Program-made: the position numbers and the translations under genes
Part shown: positions 24,968 through 33,769 of the stretch, in pieces
Layout of the letters: every line of letters begins with the position of its first letter
How positions within the stretch are numbered: the stretch's first letter is position 1
Notes under the pieces: generated by a model
Told to the model about the DNA's origin: nothing
Seen by the model: the letters and a program-made list of their open reading frames with translations, nothing else
Database searches by the model: none
Source of the DNA: CAYOHG01 sp964465125
Lineage (GTDB): Bacteria > Planctomycetota > Phycisphaerae > UBA1845 > Fen-1342
DNA length: 46,187 bases
Reading direction: 5' to 3'
NCBI GenBank assembly: GCA_964465125.1
Contig: CAYXIO010000030.1
Span: forward strand, 1 to 46,187

Positions 24968-26896
24968 CTACTTGTGAATCGCTGCGCGGAGTGCCGCGAG
25001 TTCGCGCTCCAGCGCTGAGAGTCTGGCATCCTGAGCAGCCAGTTGGTCTCTCTGAGATTTGACGATTCCCAGCAGATAGACGCCGAGTCGGTCGTACTTG
25101 ACGCCATCCGGTTGACCGTCGCTATTGCGAATAACCAGCTCGGGAACCAGTGGATCCACCTCCTCGGCGATCAGGCCGATGTCCGGCTCGCCAGTCGAAT
25201 TCCACTTGAACGCGACCGGGCGCAACTTGAGTGCTTGATTCTCGCGGATAAGCAGGTCGCTGATGTCGTGCTTGTAGCGTCTGCTGGACGATACCTTTCG
25301 CAACACATTGCTGGAGTCGATCTGGACAGCGCTTCCGGAGCCGGTCGGAAGCCCGAGGATTGCACCACCGTCGGCCTGAATGAGTCCTCCTGCGTATATC
25401 GCCTTGTCGCAGAAGATGCTCTGGATTCCTCCCGTAATTGAGAGGCCGGCACCGTTCGACGGCGCGGCGATTTTGACACCATAGCTAGAACTGGGGTCAG
25501 TCCTGATACCGAGTGTTCCGCCTACAATCTTCGCACTACCACCAACACTAAGGTGGTCGCCGACCGTGACGTCATCATCCACCAGTACGTCGTCCGACGC
25601 GGAAAACGTGTCGGCCTGCACCCAGCCGCCAACCTCGATATCATTGGTGACGTCCAGTTCTTCGAGAAGTGATCGACCGATTACATGCAGGCGCTCTTCC
25701 GGGTTGCAGGTTCCGATCCCGACCCAGCCGCTCGGGTAGCAGATGTCCCCACCTCCTGCACCTTCCCAGAATCCGGCCGCTGGTGCCCAAGTCATATTCG
25801 CGCCATCAGTCTTGAGAATGTAACCGGCTTGTGCGCCCGTGGCTGCTAGCTTGGTTTGACTTACAGCACCGGTAGCCAGATCGGCAGAGGCTACCCCGCC
25901 GTCGGCGATCTCGCTCGACCCGACCGCTCCAGCGGCAATCTCCGAGGCGCCGACCGAATCAGTTGCCAAGTGCGCGGACGTGATGGAGTCGTTCGCAATC
26001 TTGGCCGACGTGACACTCGAATTGGCGAGGTCGCTCGAAGTGACGCCGCCGTCCACGATTTCGCTGCTGCCCACCGAATTCGCGACCAGTAGCAGGTTCG
26101 AGAATGTCCCGCTCAGGTCACCTCCGGCGGTCTCATTTGAATTCAGGAACCTCGCGTCGGCCCAGGTCGTATCGACAGCGACTGTCCCCTGGACATCGAT
26201 GGGGTTCGGTGAGCAGATGATGCCGGTGCCCTGGCTGATAGACGTGACTGTGCCGCCGCCCCCGCCGTCGACCTGATCGAGTCCCCAGTACATACTTGCC
26301 CCGTTGGTCTTCAGAACGTAGCCGTTCTGAGCGCCCGATGCGTCGAGCATGGACTGCTTGACTCCAGCGTTGGCAATGGACAGATATGCGGGCCCGGAAT
26401 CGGCGCCGCCAGCCAGACCACCGCCGTTGGCGGGCCAGACGGCGGTGATATCGCCCTGTCCGTCGTCGACCGCGGTCATGTCGTCGGACCAGATCACGCC
26501 GCCATTGCCGTCGGACTTGAGCACCTTTCCATTGGGCTGCGTTTCCGAGTTGAGCTTCGGCGATGTCACGGAGCGGTCGGCGAGGTAGGCTTCAGTGACG
26601 CTGCCTTCACCGATCGTGCCGGGCTCCCCCGGGGAGCCTTGCTCGCCTTGATCACCCTTGGGGCCCCTCGGGCCCTGGACACCCTGTGGGCCCGGCACGC
26701 CAGTCAGGTTCCTGGTAGCGTCTTCGACCTGATCCGCGACGGTCTGGGGAATGACCGCCTGCTCAATATTCTGAATCCACTGTTCCAGATCCGTCCCGTT
26801 CGAGTCCGGACATCCGGCGGGCAGCAGCAGCGCGCAGACCACCGCGGCGCCTGCCAGCACGATCCGACCATGCTTGAGAGTCACGAGCGATTTCAT
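24968..26896 (-). CDS. Surface-fibre lipoprotein: collagen-like, decapeptide-repeat and S74 chaperone domains
   Basis: A 642-residue protein (ATG 26896) with a lipobox-type signal (CALLLPAGC, Cys ~29). Order of parts: a short helix; collagen-like Gly-X-Y triplets (GPQGVQGPRGPKGDQGEQG, ~residues 69-93); beta-rich and decapeptide repeats (eight in tandem at ~275-354); a second beta-rich stalk (SASDDVLVDDDVTVGDHLSV); and a C-terminal intramolecular-chaperone domain of peptidase family S74 from about residue 535. That domain has the Ser/Lys autocleavage motif SSRRYKHDI and ends in FKWNSTGEPDIGLIAEEV...DRLGVYLLGIVKSQRDQ plus a trimeric coiled coil. Such proteins trimerise into fibres and then cut off the chaperone. 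Phage tail fibres share the fold, but the lipoprotein signal points to a cell-surface fibre. Confidence 0.85.
   Translation of the reverse strand: MKSLVTLKHGRIVLAGAAVVCALLLPAGCPDSNGTDLEQWIQNIEQAVIPQTVADQVEDATRNLTGVPGPQGVQGPRGPKGDQGEQGSPGEPGTIGEGSVTEAYLADRSVTSPKLNSETQPNGKVLKSDGNGGVIWSDDMTAVDDGQGDITAVWPANGGGLAGGADSGPAYLSIANAGVKQSMLDASGAQNGYVLKTNGASMYWGLDQVDGGGGGTVTSISQGTGIICSPNPIDVQGTVAVDTTWADARFLNSNETAGGDLSGTFSNLLLVANSVGSSEIVDGGVTSSDLANSSVTSAKIANDSITSAHLATDSVGASEIAAGAVGSSEIADGGVASADLATGAVSQTKLAATGAQAGYILKTDGANMTWAPAAGFWEGAGGGDICYPSGWVGIGTCNPEERLHVIGRSLLEELDVTNDIEVGGWVQADTFSASDDVLVDDDVTVGDHLSVGGSAKIVGGTLGIRTDPSSSYGVKIAAPSNGAGLSITGGIQSIFCDKAIYAGGLIQADGGAILGLPTGSGSAVQIDSSNVLRKVSSSRRYKHDISDLLIRENQALKLRPVAFKWNSTGEPDIGLIAEEVDPLVPELVIRNSDGQPDGVKYDRLGVYLLGIVKSQRDQLAAQDARLSALERELAALRAAIHK
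25835..26074 (-). repeat. Eight tandem decapeptide-encoding repeats (30 bp each)
   Basis: The protein register is V-x-S-S/A-x-I/L-A/V-x-x-x: VGSSEIVDGG, VTSSDLANSS, VTSAKIANDS, ITSAHLATDS, VGASEIAAGA, VGSSEIADGG, VASADLATGA, VSQTKLAATG. Two more diverged copies (VTEAYLADRS, VTSPKLNSET) occur earlier in the protein. The nucleotide copies have diverged, so this is a protein repeat rather than a recent DNA duplication. Confidence 0.85.
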
Positions 26897-27098
26897 ACCT
26901 GCTCTCCCTGGAAGTGCGAATGGTTCTCAAGCGATGTGCGTCACGCGTCCGCCGCGAGCGCACGGATTTCCGCACTTGCCGCCACGCTTGCACCCGGACT
27001 TGGCACCCGCCACCACGACTTGGTAAGCTGTAGCTACCCGAGGCAATACAGGGCCGTGGGCTTTTCATTTCCCCGTGGGCCGGATCAAGGAACCCGTC

Positions 27099-27662
27099 GT
27101 GGAAGCGCTTCAAACCCAGGTCACAACGCTGCTTGCATCCGTCAGCACCGGCGACGCACAGGCCGCCGACCGCCTGCTGCGGCTGGTCTACGACGAGCTG
27201 CACGAGCTCGCCCGGGCGTTTCGGGCAAAGGAACGCCGGGCGGGCGAGCTTCAGACCACCGTCCTGTTTCAGGAGGCCTACCTGCGGCTGATGGGCGGGG
27301 ACCGCGAGGCGCTGCCGCAGAACCGCCGGCAATTCTTCGCCTTCGCCGCCAACGCCATGCGCCAGTTCCTCGTCGACGACGCACGTAAAAGAGGCCGAGT
27401 CAAGCGAGGCGGCGGCAAGGCGGCGGGTGAGCTGAACGATTCCGTCGCCACCTTCGACCACGACCCGGCCGAAATCCTCGCGGTCGACGAGGCCCTGGAG
27501 AAACTGAAGCTGCGCGACCCGCAAAAGGCGCGGATCGTCGAGCTGCGTTACTTCAGCGGCCTGACCATCGATGAGACCGCCGACGTGCTGGGCATCTCGC
27601 CCCGACTGGTGGACAAGGAATGGCACTTCATCCGGGCCTGGCTGCATCGGGAACTCGAATAA
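27099..27662 (+). CDS. ECF-type RNA polymerase sigma factor (TIGR02999-like)
   Basis: A 187-residue sigma factor. I chose GTG 27099, with AAGGAA 6 nt upstream; GTG 27075 is the alternative. Region 2 covers residues ~20-95 (ADRLLRLVYDELHELARAFR; TVLFQEAYLRLMG; NRRQFFAFAANAMRQFLVDDAR) and region 4 covers ~125-185 (ILAVDEALEKLK; RIVELRYFSGLTIDETADVL; SPRLVDKEWHFIRAWLHREL). This ECF group is characteristically encoded just before a Ser/Thr kinase in planctomycetes, as here (71 nt between the genes). No anti-sigma gene is present, so kinase-based control of the sigma factor is the usual hypothesis. Confidence 0.95.
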   Translation: MEALQTQVTTLLASVSTGDAQAADRLLRLVYDELHELARAFRAKERRAGELQTTVLFQEAYLRLMGGDREALPQNRRQFFAFAANAMRQFLVDDARKRGRVKRGGGKAAGELNDSVATFDHDPAEILAVDEALEKLKLRDPQKARIVELRYFSGLTIDETADVLGISPRLVDKEWHFIRAWLHRELE

Positions 27663-27732
27663 CGGCGTCGTCCGCGACCGGCCGACGAACCTCCCGAGCG
27701 CGGCGCGACCGGCTGGACCGGGCGGGCGTCCC

Positions 27733-30700
27733 ATGGTGAGCGACGACCTCTGGCAGCGGGCGCAGGAAGTCTTCGACCGCGTGCGGGCGCTGCCCCGGGA
27801 GCTTCGGTCCGCTGAGCTCGACCGATCCTGCGCCGGCGACGGCGAGCTGCGCGCCGAAGTCGAATCGCTGCTCGAACACGACACGCAGTTGGCCACTGAG
27901 TTCCTCGAATCGCCCGCGGTGCGGCTGCGCCATCGCCGAACGGATTCGGACACCTGGGCCGAGGGGCTGCTGAAGAAGCAGGTGGGACAGTACCGTCTGC
28001 GGCGGTTGATCGCCGCGGGCGGAATGGGCTGCGTCTTTGAAGCTCAGCAGGAGCACCCGGCCCGGTCGGTGGCCGTCAAGCTGCTGCGACCGGGCAACGG
28101 GGCCGCCTCGGCGGTCGCTCGCTTTCGGACCGAGCCGGAGTTCCTCGGTCGATTACAGCATCCGAACATCGCGCAAGTCTACGAGGCCGGGATTCACGGC
28201 GACTCGACCGGCCCGCTGCCCTATTTTGCCATGGAGCTGGTTCCGCAGGCGCAGCCGCTGACCGAGTTCGCAAGCACGGCGCGGCTCGACCTGAAGGCTC
28301 GGCTGGCACTCTTCGCCAAGGTCTGTGACGCCGTCCAGCATGCTCACCAGAAGGGCATTCTCCATCGTGATCTGAAGCCGGCGAATGTACTGGTCGGGTC
28401 CGACGGCGAGCCCAAGGTGATCGACTTCGGCGTCGCCCGCGCCACCGATTCGGACGTGACGCTCGCCACGCAACACACTCATGCGGGCGACCTGATCGGC
28501 ACGCTGCGCTACATGAGCCCCGAGCAGTGCGACGGCGACGCCGGCAAGATCGACACGCGCAGCGACATCTATTCGCTGGGCGTGACGCTGTACGAGCTGC
28601 TCACCGGCGCGCAGCCCTACAACACGTCCGGCACGACCGTGTATGCCGCCATCCGCATCATCAAGGACGAGCTGCCGCGCCGACCGAGCGACGTGAATCG
28701 CGCCTTGCGCGGCGATCTGGATGCGATCCTGCTGAAGGCGCTGGAGAAGGAACCGGCGCGGCGCTATTCGTCCGCGGCGGCGCTGGCGGATGACCTGCGG
28801 CGCGTGCTGGCCCACGAGCCGATCTCCGCCCGGGCGCCGGGGCTGGGGTATCTGCTGGCGCGGTTCATGCGGCGACACGCGTGGGAGAGTGCGGCGCTCG
28901 GCCTGGCACTTGTTAGCGCCGTCGTCCTGCTGTCGATTCTCTGGATCAACAGCCAGCATGCTGCTGAAAGGGCGGTTCTGGCGCAAGCGGCGTACCGCGG
29001 GGCTCTACAGAGTGCAGAGGGCGCGCTGCTGATCAATGATGCGGCGGGCGCCAAACACCAGTTGGAGCTCGTGCAAGACGCCCCGCGTCGTGGCTGGGAG
29101 TGGTCACATCTCTGGTCACGGGCTGATCAGAGCGTGGCATTGCTGTCCCTTGGGCAGAATCGTACGACCGCCGGCGAGGCCGTTGTGGACCGCGAGGGAA
29201 AGTTCCTCGTCCAGTTAGTGACCCCGGGCCCTCGGGTCGAGATTTACGACCTTCAACGCCGCGTCCTCATTCGAACCCTCGGCCCGTCGGATCTTGAGCA
29301 GCTTTGTCGAAGGTTCAGCCCGAGTACCGAGTTGTTAGGTGCAGGGTTCGGTTGGGGCGCGGCATTCAATCCGTCGGGCGACTGTCTCGCAATTCACGTT
29401 AGTCCAGCAGTCGGACCTGGTTGCGTCATGGCACTGCTGAAAGCGCCAGACTTCGCCATCGAACCCGCGAACGCTTGGTTCTTGCTCGGCAAGCCGTGCG
29501 GGCTTGTATTCCATCCGTCGCTGCCGCGATTGGCAGCCGGCGTCAGCACCGAAGCCGGTTACGCGATTCGCATTTGGGATCTGAGCGAAATTGGCAAGCT
29601 CTCGGTCGGGCAGGCCCTCGAAGAGCCGCGACATTGGTCGATCGACACGGGGGGGAATCAGAACACCGTACTTGCGTTTTCTTCGGACGGCGCTTTGTTG
29701 GCAGGAACGGAGGAATATGGCGACATCCGGCTTTGGCAGCTCGAAGGCGTATTCGCAGGACAGGGTGGACTGACGGGCCTGAGGCTGCGCGGCCATACTC
29801 GGAACCTCACCGATCTCGCGTTCAGCCCTGACTTCAAGTTCCTGGCGACGAGCTCCGCGGATCGAACTGTCTGCGTCTGGGATGTAGCCCGGTGCCTCGC
29901 ATACGGGAAGCTCGATCCCGCGGCACCGATCTCGGCCTCAGCGGTTGGCGCTGCACTCTTGGCCGGTCCCACCGCCGGTGTCCAGCGTGTGAGGTTCAAC
30001 CGTTACGGGACACTCGTACTGGCGGGCGACGCCGATGGCGGAATCACGGTTTGGAGGCGAAGCAGCATCTGCGCCGACATGGGAAACGAGTGGACGCAGG
30101 CGAACTCGCTTCGTGGAAACACCGGCAGTATTCAGGGCCTTCATCTGATGTCGGATGGTTGCTTCATGACGTCGGTCGAGGATGGAACCGTTCGCCTTTG
30201 GGAACCTATTGTTGAAGATCCGGCCAGACTTCGGGGTCATCGCAGCAGCGTCTATTGCGTCGCCGTCACGCCCGACGGCCGACACGCCGTATCCGTTGAC
30301 GGTACTTATGCCATGTTTGTTTGGGAGTTGGACGCCGCTGCCGCCGTCGCGCGTGTGGCAGCGCCGTTTGAAGGCACCGCGCGAGGCGTAGCGTGCTGGG
30401 AGCAGGAGCATCATCGACTCGCTGCGGTGGCATTCGCCTCACATGCCGAACACAACCGGGGTCACGTTGTCGTGTGGGGCTTGGATGATCCGTCATCGCC
30501 GCGCGTTCACTTCGAGTATCCCGGTCCATCCCACGAGCAATCCGAGCGAGGCTTCTACAGCATCGGCGTTGCGAAGGCCGGCACGCAGCTTGCGGTCGGC
30601 GATGCATCTGGTGGAATTCACTTATTGAAGCTTGATGGCGTCAAGCTCGGTGGCGCTCAGCGTGTGCAGCTTCCCGTACACCACGTCGTTGTCTCAAGCG

Positions 30701-31884
30701 TCGAGTTCCTCGATGTCGCCGGTCGCTGGCTGATCGCAGCGACCGGCGCACCCGGTGACTTTGAACAGGCCGAGCAGCATTCAATCTGGATCGTGGATGG
30801 CGAGACAGGAAACGTGGTCGGCGAATTCGGGGCTTCCGCACATCAGAACTCCCTCCGAGACATCTCCTTGCGCTTTCGAGACACCGAGGAGGGGGAGAAT
30901 GCAGACCGTGCCACGATGTGTGCCACCGCGGATGTTCTGGGCGTCATCAGCACCTGGAACGTTGTTTGGAGCGGCGCGGCTCCTCAGCTTTCCGCCCGCA
31001 GCACATTGCGCGGGCACTTCGGTCCGGTGTCGGGGCTCGCGTTCCACCCGACGCAATCGCGCCTGGCATCTGCTGGGTGGGATCGCACGGTGCGAATCTG
31101 GGACGCGACGGCCGGAACCGAACTCGTTGCGCTTCACGGAGCGAGCGGACCGCTGACTCAAATCTCTTTCGATTCGATCGGCTCCCGGCTGCTAACCGGA
31201 TGCATGGGAATGCGCGGCGTGGACAACACCGTTCTACTGTGGGAAGACGCTCGACCGACCCCCGCGCCGGGGCACCGACGAGCCGCGCTGGCCCAATGGT
31301 GGCCGCGTATTCGGTCGGCGATTCAGCCGGACAAAGTCCTCACTCGTCCCGAGCTACTGCTCGATGATTACCAGTCCTATCTCGCCGACGTGGCAAACCA
31401 GGAAGACTGGCCCGACGAAGTACGGGAGTACGTCCAGCAGCATTTCACGGCGTTCATTCACGACGTGTCTGCCTTCGCCGCGCCGGCGTGGGCGATCGCG
31501 CGCGATCCTCAGTGCTCCGCCGCAGACTACGAGCGCGCCCTCCGGCACGCGGAGCGGGTCATTGAGCTTGATCCGTGGAATGTCCTTGGCCACACGGTCG
31601 CCGGCGCGGCTTGGTACCGGCTCGGACGGTACGCCGACTCAATGAGGTCACTCGATCGTGTGCAAGAGCTCTGCGAGGAGCTCGACCGAGCCGGACAGTC
31701 CACGGACGGCAGGCGTGACCTCGCGTTCCGGGCGATGGCAAACGCGCGGCTGGGGAATCGCGAACTCGCACAAGAGGCGCTTCAGGCGTTCAACGAGCAC
31801 CTGCCCAACCGAGGACAGGATCCAACCGGGGGTGACGCCGAATTGCTGCATGAAGCAGAACGAGTGCTCATGGAGAACCAGTGA
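27733..31884 (+). CDS. Transmembrane Ser/Thr protein kinase with WD40 repeats and TPR-like tail
   Basis: A 1383-residue protein. Residues ~1-80 are a helical leader common to these kinases (RAQEVFDRVRALPRELR). The kinase domain (~84-360) is complete: G-loop AAGGMGCVFEAQ, VAVKLL, catalytic HRDLKPANVLV (~residue 211), DFGVAR, GTLRYMSPEQ and DIYSLGVTLYELLTG. A transmembrane helix follows (LGLALVSAVVLLSILWI, ~395-412). The outer ~800 residues hold WD40-type blades, clearest as LAFSPDFKFLATSSADRTV then CVWDV, GTVRLWEP, and LAFHPTQSRLASAGWDRTVR then IWD. A C-terminal helical part (RALRHAERVIELDPWN) looks TPR-like. The ATG at 27733 is used; the open frame upstream overlaps the sigma gene in another frame. 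Expected function: phosphorylation in response to an external signal, perhaps acting on the paired sigma factor. Confidence 0.93.
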   Translation: MVSDDLWQRAQEVFDRVRALPRELRSAELDRSCAGDGELRAEVESLLEHDTQLATEFLESPAVRLRHRRTDSDTWAEGLLKKQVGQYRLRRLIAAGGMGCVFEAQQEHPARSVAVKLLRPGNGAASAVARFRTEPEFLGRLQHPNIAQVYEAGIHGDSTGPLPYFAMELVPQAQPLTEFASTARLDLKARLALFAKVCDAVQHAHQKGILHRDLKPANVLVGSDGEPKVIDFGVARATDSDVTLATQHTHAGDLIGTLRYMSPEQCDGDAGKIDTRSDIYSLGVTLYELLTGAQPYNTSGTTVYAAIRIIKDELPRRPSDVNRALRGDLDAILLKALEKEPARRYSSAAALADDLRRVLAHEPISARAPGLGYLLARFMRRHAWESAALGLALVSAVVLLSILWINSQHAAERAVLAQAAYRGALQSAEGALLINDAAGAKHQLELVQDAPRRGWEWSHLWSRADQSVALLSLGQNRTTAGEAVVDREGKFLVQLVTPGPRVEIYDLQRRVLIRTLGPSDLEQLCRRFSPSTELLGAGFGWGAAFNPSGDCLAIHVSPAVGPGCVMALLKAPDFAIEPANAWFLLGKPCGLVFHPSLPRLAAGVSTEAGYAIRIWDLSEIGKLSVGQALEEPRHWSIDTGGNQNTVLAFSSDGALLAGTEEYGDIRLWQLEGVFAGQGGLTGLRLRGHTRNLTDLAFSPDFKFLATSSADRTVCVWDVARCLAYGKLDPAAPISASAVGAALLAGPTAGVQRVRFNRYGTLVLAGDADGGITVWRRSSICADMGNEWTQANSLRGNTGSIQGLHLMSDGCFMTSVEDGTVRLWEPIVEDPARLRGHRSSVYCVAVTPDGRHAVSVDGTYAMFVWELDAAAAVARVAAPFEGTARGVACWEQEHHRLAAVAFASHAEHNRGHVVVWGLDDPSSPRVHFEYPGPSHEQSERGFYSIGVAKAGTQLAVGDASGGIHLLKLDGVKLGGAQRVQLPVHHVVVSSVEFLDVAGRWLIAATGAPGDFEQAEQHSIWIVDGETGNVVGEFGASAHQNSLRDISLRFRDTEEGENADRATMCATADVLGVISTWNVVWSGAAPQLSARSTLRGHFGPVSGLAFHPTQSRLASAGWDRTVRIWDATAGTELVALHGASGPLTQISFDSIGSRLLTGCMGMRGVDNTVLLWEDARPTPAPGHRRAALAQWWPRIRSAIQPDKVLTRPELLLDDYQSYLADVANQEDWPDEVREYVQQHFTAFIHDVSAFAAPAWAIARDPQCSAADYERALRHAERVIELDPWNVLGHTVAGAAWYRLGRYADSMRSLDRVQELCEELDRAGQSTDGRRDLAFRAMANARLGNRELAQEALQAFNEHLPNRGQDPTGGDAELLHEAERVLMENQ

Positions 31885-32101
31885 CGCGCGCAGTGTCGAA
31901 TCGAGATGTTCTTGACCCATTGGATGGCGACTGCCGTGCGTACGACCGCCCACGCGCCGCCTTGGACCTAGCGCTGCGGGCGTTCCTCCGCAGGCGGTCC
32001 GGGCGGTCAGCGCTCGGGAGCACGGAATTCACCTTGCGTGCCTCACGGAGGGCGGCGTGGCGCGGCATCAACTGCTGACGCATCAGGCGCTCGGAATCCC
32101 T

Positions 32102-32152
32102 GGGAATGGGCCTATTCCCCGCTTGCTCCAAATCGGTTAGGGGTGGTATGTA
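32102..32152 (+). promoter_or_regulatory. Palindromic operator plus promoter, possibly leaderless
   Basis: GGGAATGGGCCTATTCCC (32102-32119) is an 18-bp palindrome with one mismatched pair. Four bases later comes TTGCTC (32123-32128), an 18-bp spacer and TATGTA (32147-32152). The start codon of the next gene is at 32160, only 7 bp past the -10, so transcription would begin at or next to the ATG. The promoter is fair, not strong; the operator role is inference. Confidence 0.4.
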
Positions 32153-32159
32153 ATGGCTC

Positions 32160-32870
32160 ATGGAATCCAATGTCGTTCCCAGCCATGGGTCCGTTCCGCT
32201 GTCGGCGATTCCGCCCGCGCAGCGGGCCGAGGCGTTGGCGCGGCGCAATGGTTTCTCGGGCGAATGGCCGCCGCGGCGGGTAATCATCACGAGTGTGGAG
32301 GACTTCGCCGCGGCCTGTGAGGTGCTCCAGGCCGGGGATTCCCGGGCCGGGCTGGTCAAGGCGGTCGGGTGCGCGCTGATCGGGATCTTCGGCGCGCTGC
32401 GGCCGGCGGATTTCCGCGGCTTCGCCCGCTCGCTTCTGGCGATCGCGCACGACCGGAAGAACGCGCCGCGAACGCGGCTGAGAGCGGTTGAGGCTGCCGT
32501 CCGGCCGCTTCTGGACGCGGTCAGGCTGGTCGATCAGTTGCGGCAGACGGACCATGGCGCCGGGTCGATGATGTCGGCGCACCTGAAGTCGTTGATCGTC
32601 GCGTTTTTCGACGAGCTCGGGCCGAGCGGGTATGCCCGCTTCCGCGACGTGCTGCTGGAGCTGGCCCAGCGGAGCCGCGGCGCCACGCGGGTGCGCGCGG
32701 TTCGGCTGACCGTCCGGATCACGACCGACCTGGCGCGTGCCCTGGGCAAGCTGGAGACGCAGGGCCTGTGGCACCACCAGCCGAGCGGCGAAGAGCAACT
32801 CCGCAAGTTGCGGGAAGATATGGCCGCCGGGAAGTTTGACCTGCCGGAGCTTTCGAAGCGCTGCCCCTAG
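32160..32870 (+). CDS. Helical protein of unknown function next to the recombinase operon
   Basis: A 236-residue, almost entirely alpha-helical protein with no signal peptide or transmembrane helix. Visible helices are VEDFAAACEVLQAGDSRAGLV, FRGFARSLLAIAH, LRAVEAAVRPLLDAVRLVDQL and VRAVRLTVRITTDLARALGKL, with a charged C-terminal segment. I do not recognise the family; helical-repeat or DNA-binding scaffold folds are possible. It ends 4 nt inside the convergent serine-recombinase gene and may belong to the same element. No Shine-Dalgarno sequence is evident, which agrees with a leaderless start at 32160. Confidence 0.65.
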   Translation: MESNVVPSHGSVPLSAIPPAQRAEALARRNGFSGEWPPRRVIITSVEDFAAACEVLQAGDSRAGLVKAVGCALIGIFGALRPADFRGFARSLLAIAHDRKNAPRTRLRAVEAAVRPLLDAVRLVDQLRQTDHGAGSMMSAHLKSLIVAFFDELGPSGYARFRDVLLELAQRSRGATRVRAVRLTVRITTDLARALGKLETQGLWHHQPSGEEQLRKLREDMAAGKFDLPELSKRCP

Positions 32871-33769
32871 CGTCGGCCACAGATCGCGCGTACGACCTTC
32901 GGATTCCAGATCAATCCGCCGTTCTTGGTGACAATGCCGCGCGCTTCGAGCTCCTCGGCGATCGCGCGGTAGGTCTTTCGTTCGGCCCGCAGGGCGCGGA
33001 TCAGGACGATGACCTGCTGCTCGGACTCGACTTCGACCAGGTTCACGCCGTCTGCGGCCAGCTCGAAGCCGAAGGGCACCCGTCCACCGGTCTTCTCGCC
33101 GCGCTGACGCTTGTGGGCCAGGGCAGCGGCGGTTCGCTCGGACGCCAGGTCGCGCTCGAACTCAGCCAGAACCGCCAGCAGCCGGAAGATCATCCGGCCG
33201 GCGGCACTGGTCGTGTCGATTCGCTCGCTGAGGGACACCAGATCGGCCCCGGCCTTGTCGAGCCGTTCGGCCATTTGGAGCGTGTCGCGCGTCGAGCGTG
33301 CCAGCCGGCTCAGCGAGTACACCACCAGCGCGGCTTTGCGGCGACAGGCGTCTTCGAGCGCCGCGTGAAGACCAGGTCGATTGTCGGCCCGCTTGCCTGA
33401 CAGGCCTGCGTCGGTATGCACGCCGACAAGCTGATAGCCGTTGGCGTCGGCCCAGGCCTGAATGCGGGCGCGTTGGGCTTCCATGCTGACGCCCTCGGCG
33501 GCCTGCTCGGCCGTCGAGACGCGCACGTAGCCGATTGCCGCCCGCGCGGCGAGTGGCCGTTCTCCGGGATTGAAGCCCTCCAGCCGGGGATTCTCAGTCA
33601 GCGGCTCGCGCGCCGGATGACGAGGCGCCGAGCCGCTCGCGCGTATTGCCCCCGTCGGCTGGCGGTCTGCCTTGCGGTCCGCGGCTTGGCTTGCGAAGAG
33701 CGGCAGCGCGGGCGCCGCGGCCGAAGCCGACAGCGCCGCGCGCTGGACCTTGCGGATGATTCCGCTCAT
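32867..33769 (-). CDS. Serine recombinase (resolvase family) with N-terminal extension
   Basis: A site-specific DNA recombinase of 300 residues. The catalytic domain (~78-220) begins AIGYVRVSTAEQ, with nucleophile Ser85; the active-site arginines are in VYSLSRLARSTRD and AEFERDLASERT. Residues ~230-300 are a short recombinase/helix-turn-helix part (RKTYRAIAEELEARGIVTKN). Unlike plain resolvases, the first ~77 residues form an extra Ala/Arg/Pro-rich, probably disordered leader; ATG 33769 overlaps the upstream gene by 4 nt, which supports this start. Downstream it lacks the large C-terminal domain of phage-type large serine integrases, so it is a small resolvase/invertase-type enzyme. It is the last gene of a three-gene operon. 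Confidence 0.9.
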   Translation of the reverse strand: MSGIIRKVQRAALSASAAAPALPLFASQAADRKADRQPTGAIRASGSAPRHPAREPLTENPRLEGFNPGERPLAARAAIGYVRVSTAEQAAEGVSMEAQRARIQAWADANGYQLVGVHTDAGLSGKRADNRPGLHAALEDACRRKAALVVYSLSRLARSTRDTLQMAERLDKAGADLVSLSERIDTTSAAGRMIFRLLAVLAEFERDLASERTAAALAHKRQRGEKTGGRVPFGFELAADGVNLVEVESEQQVIVLIRALRAERKTYRAIAEELEARGIVTKNGGLIWNPKVVRAICGRR

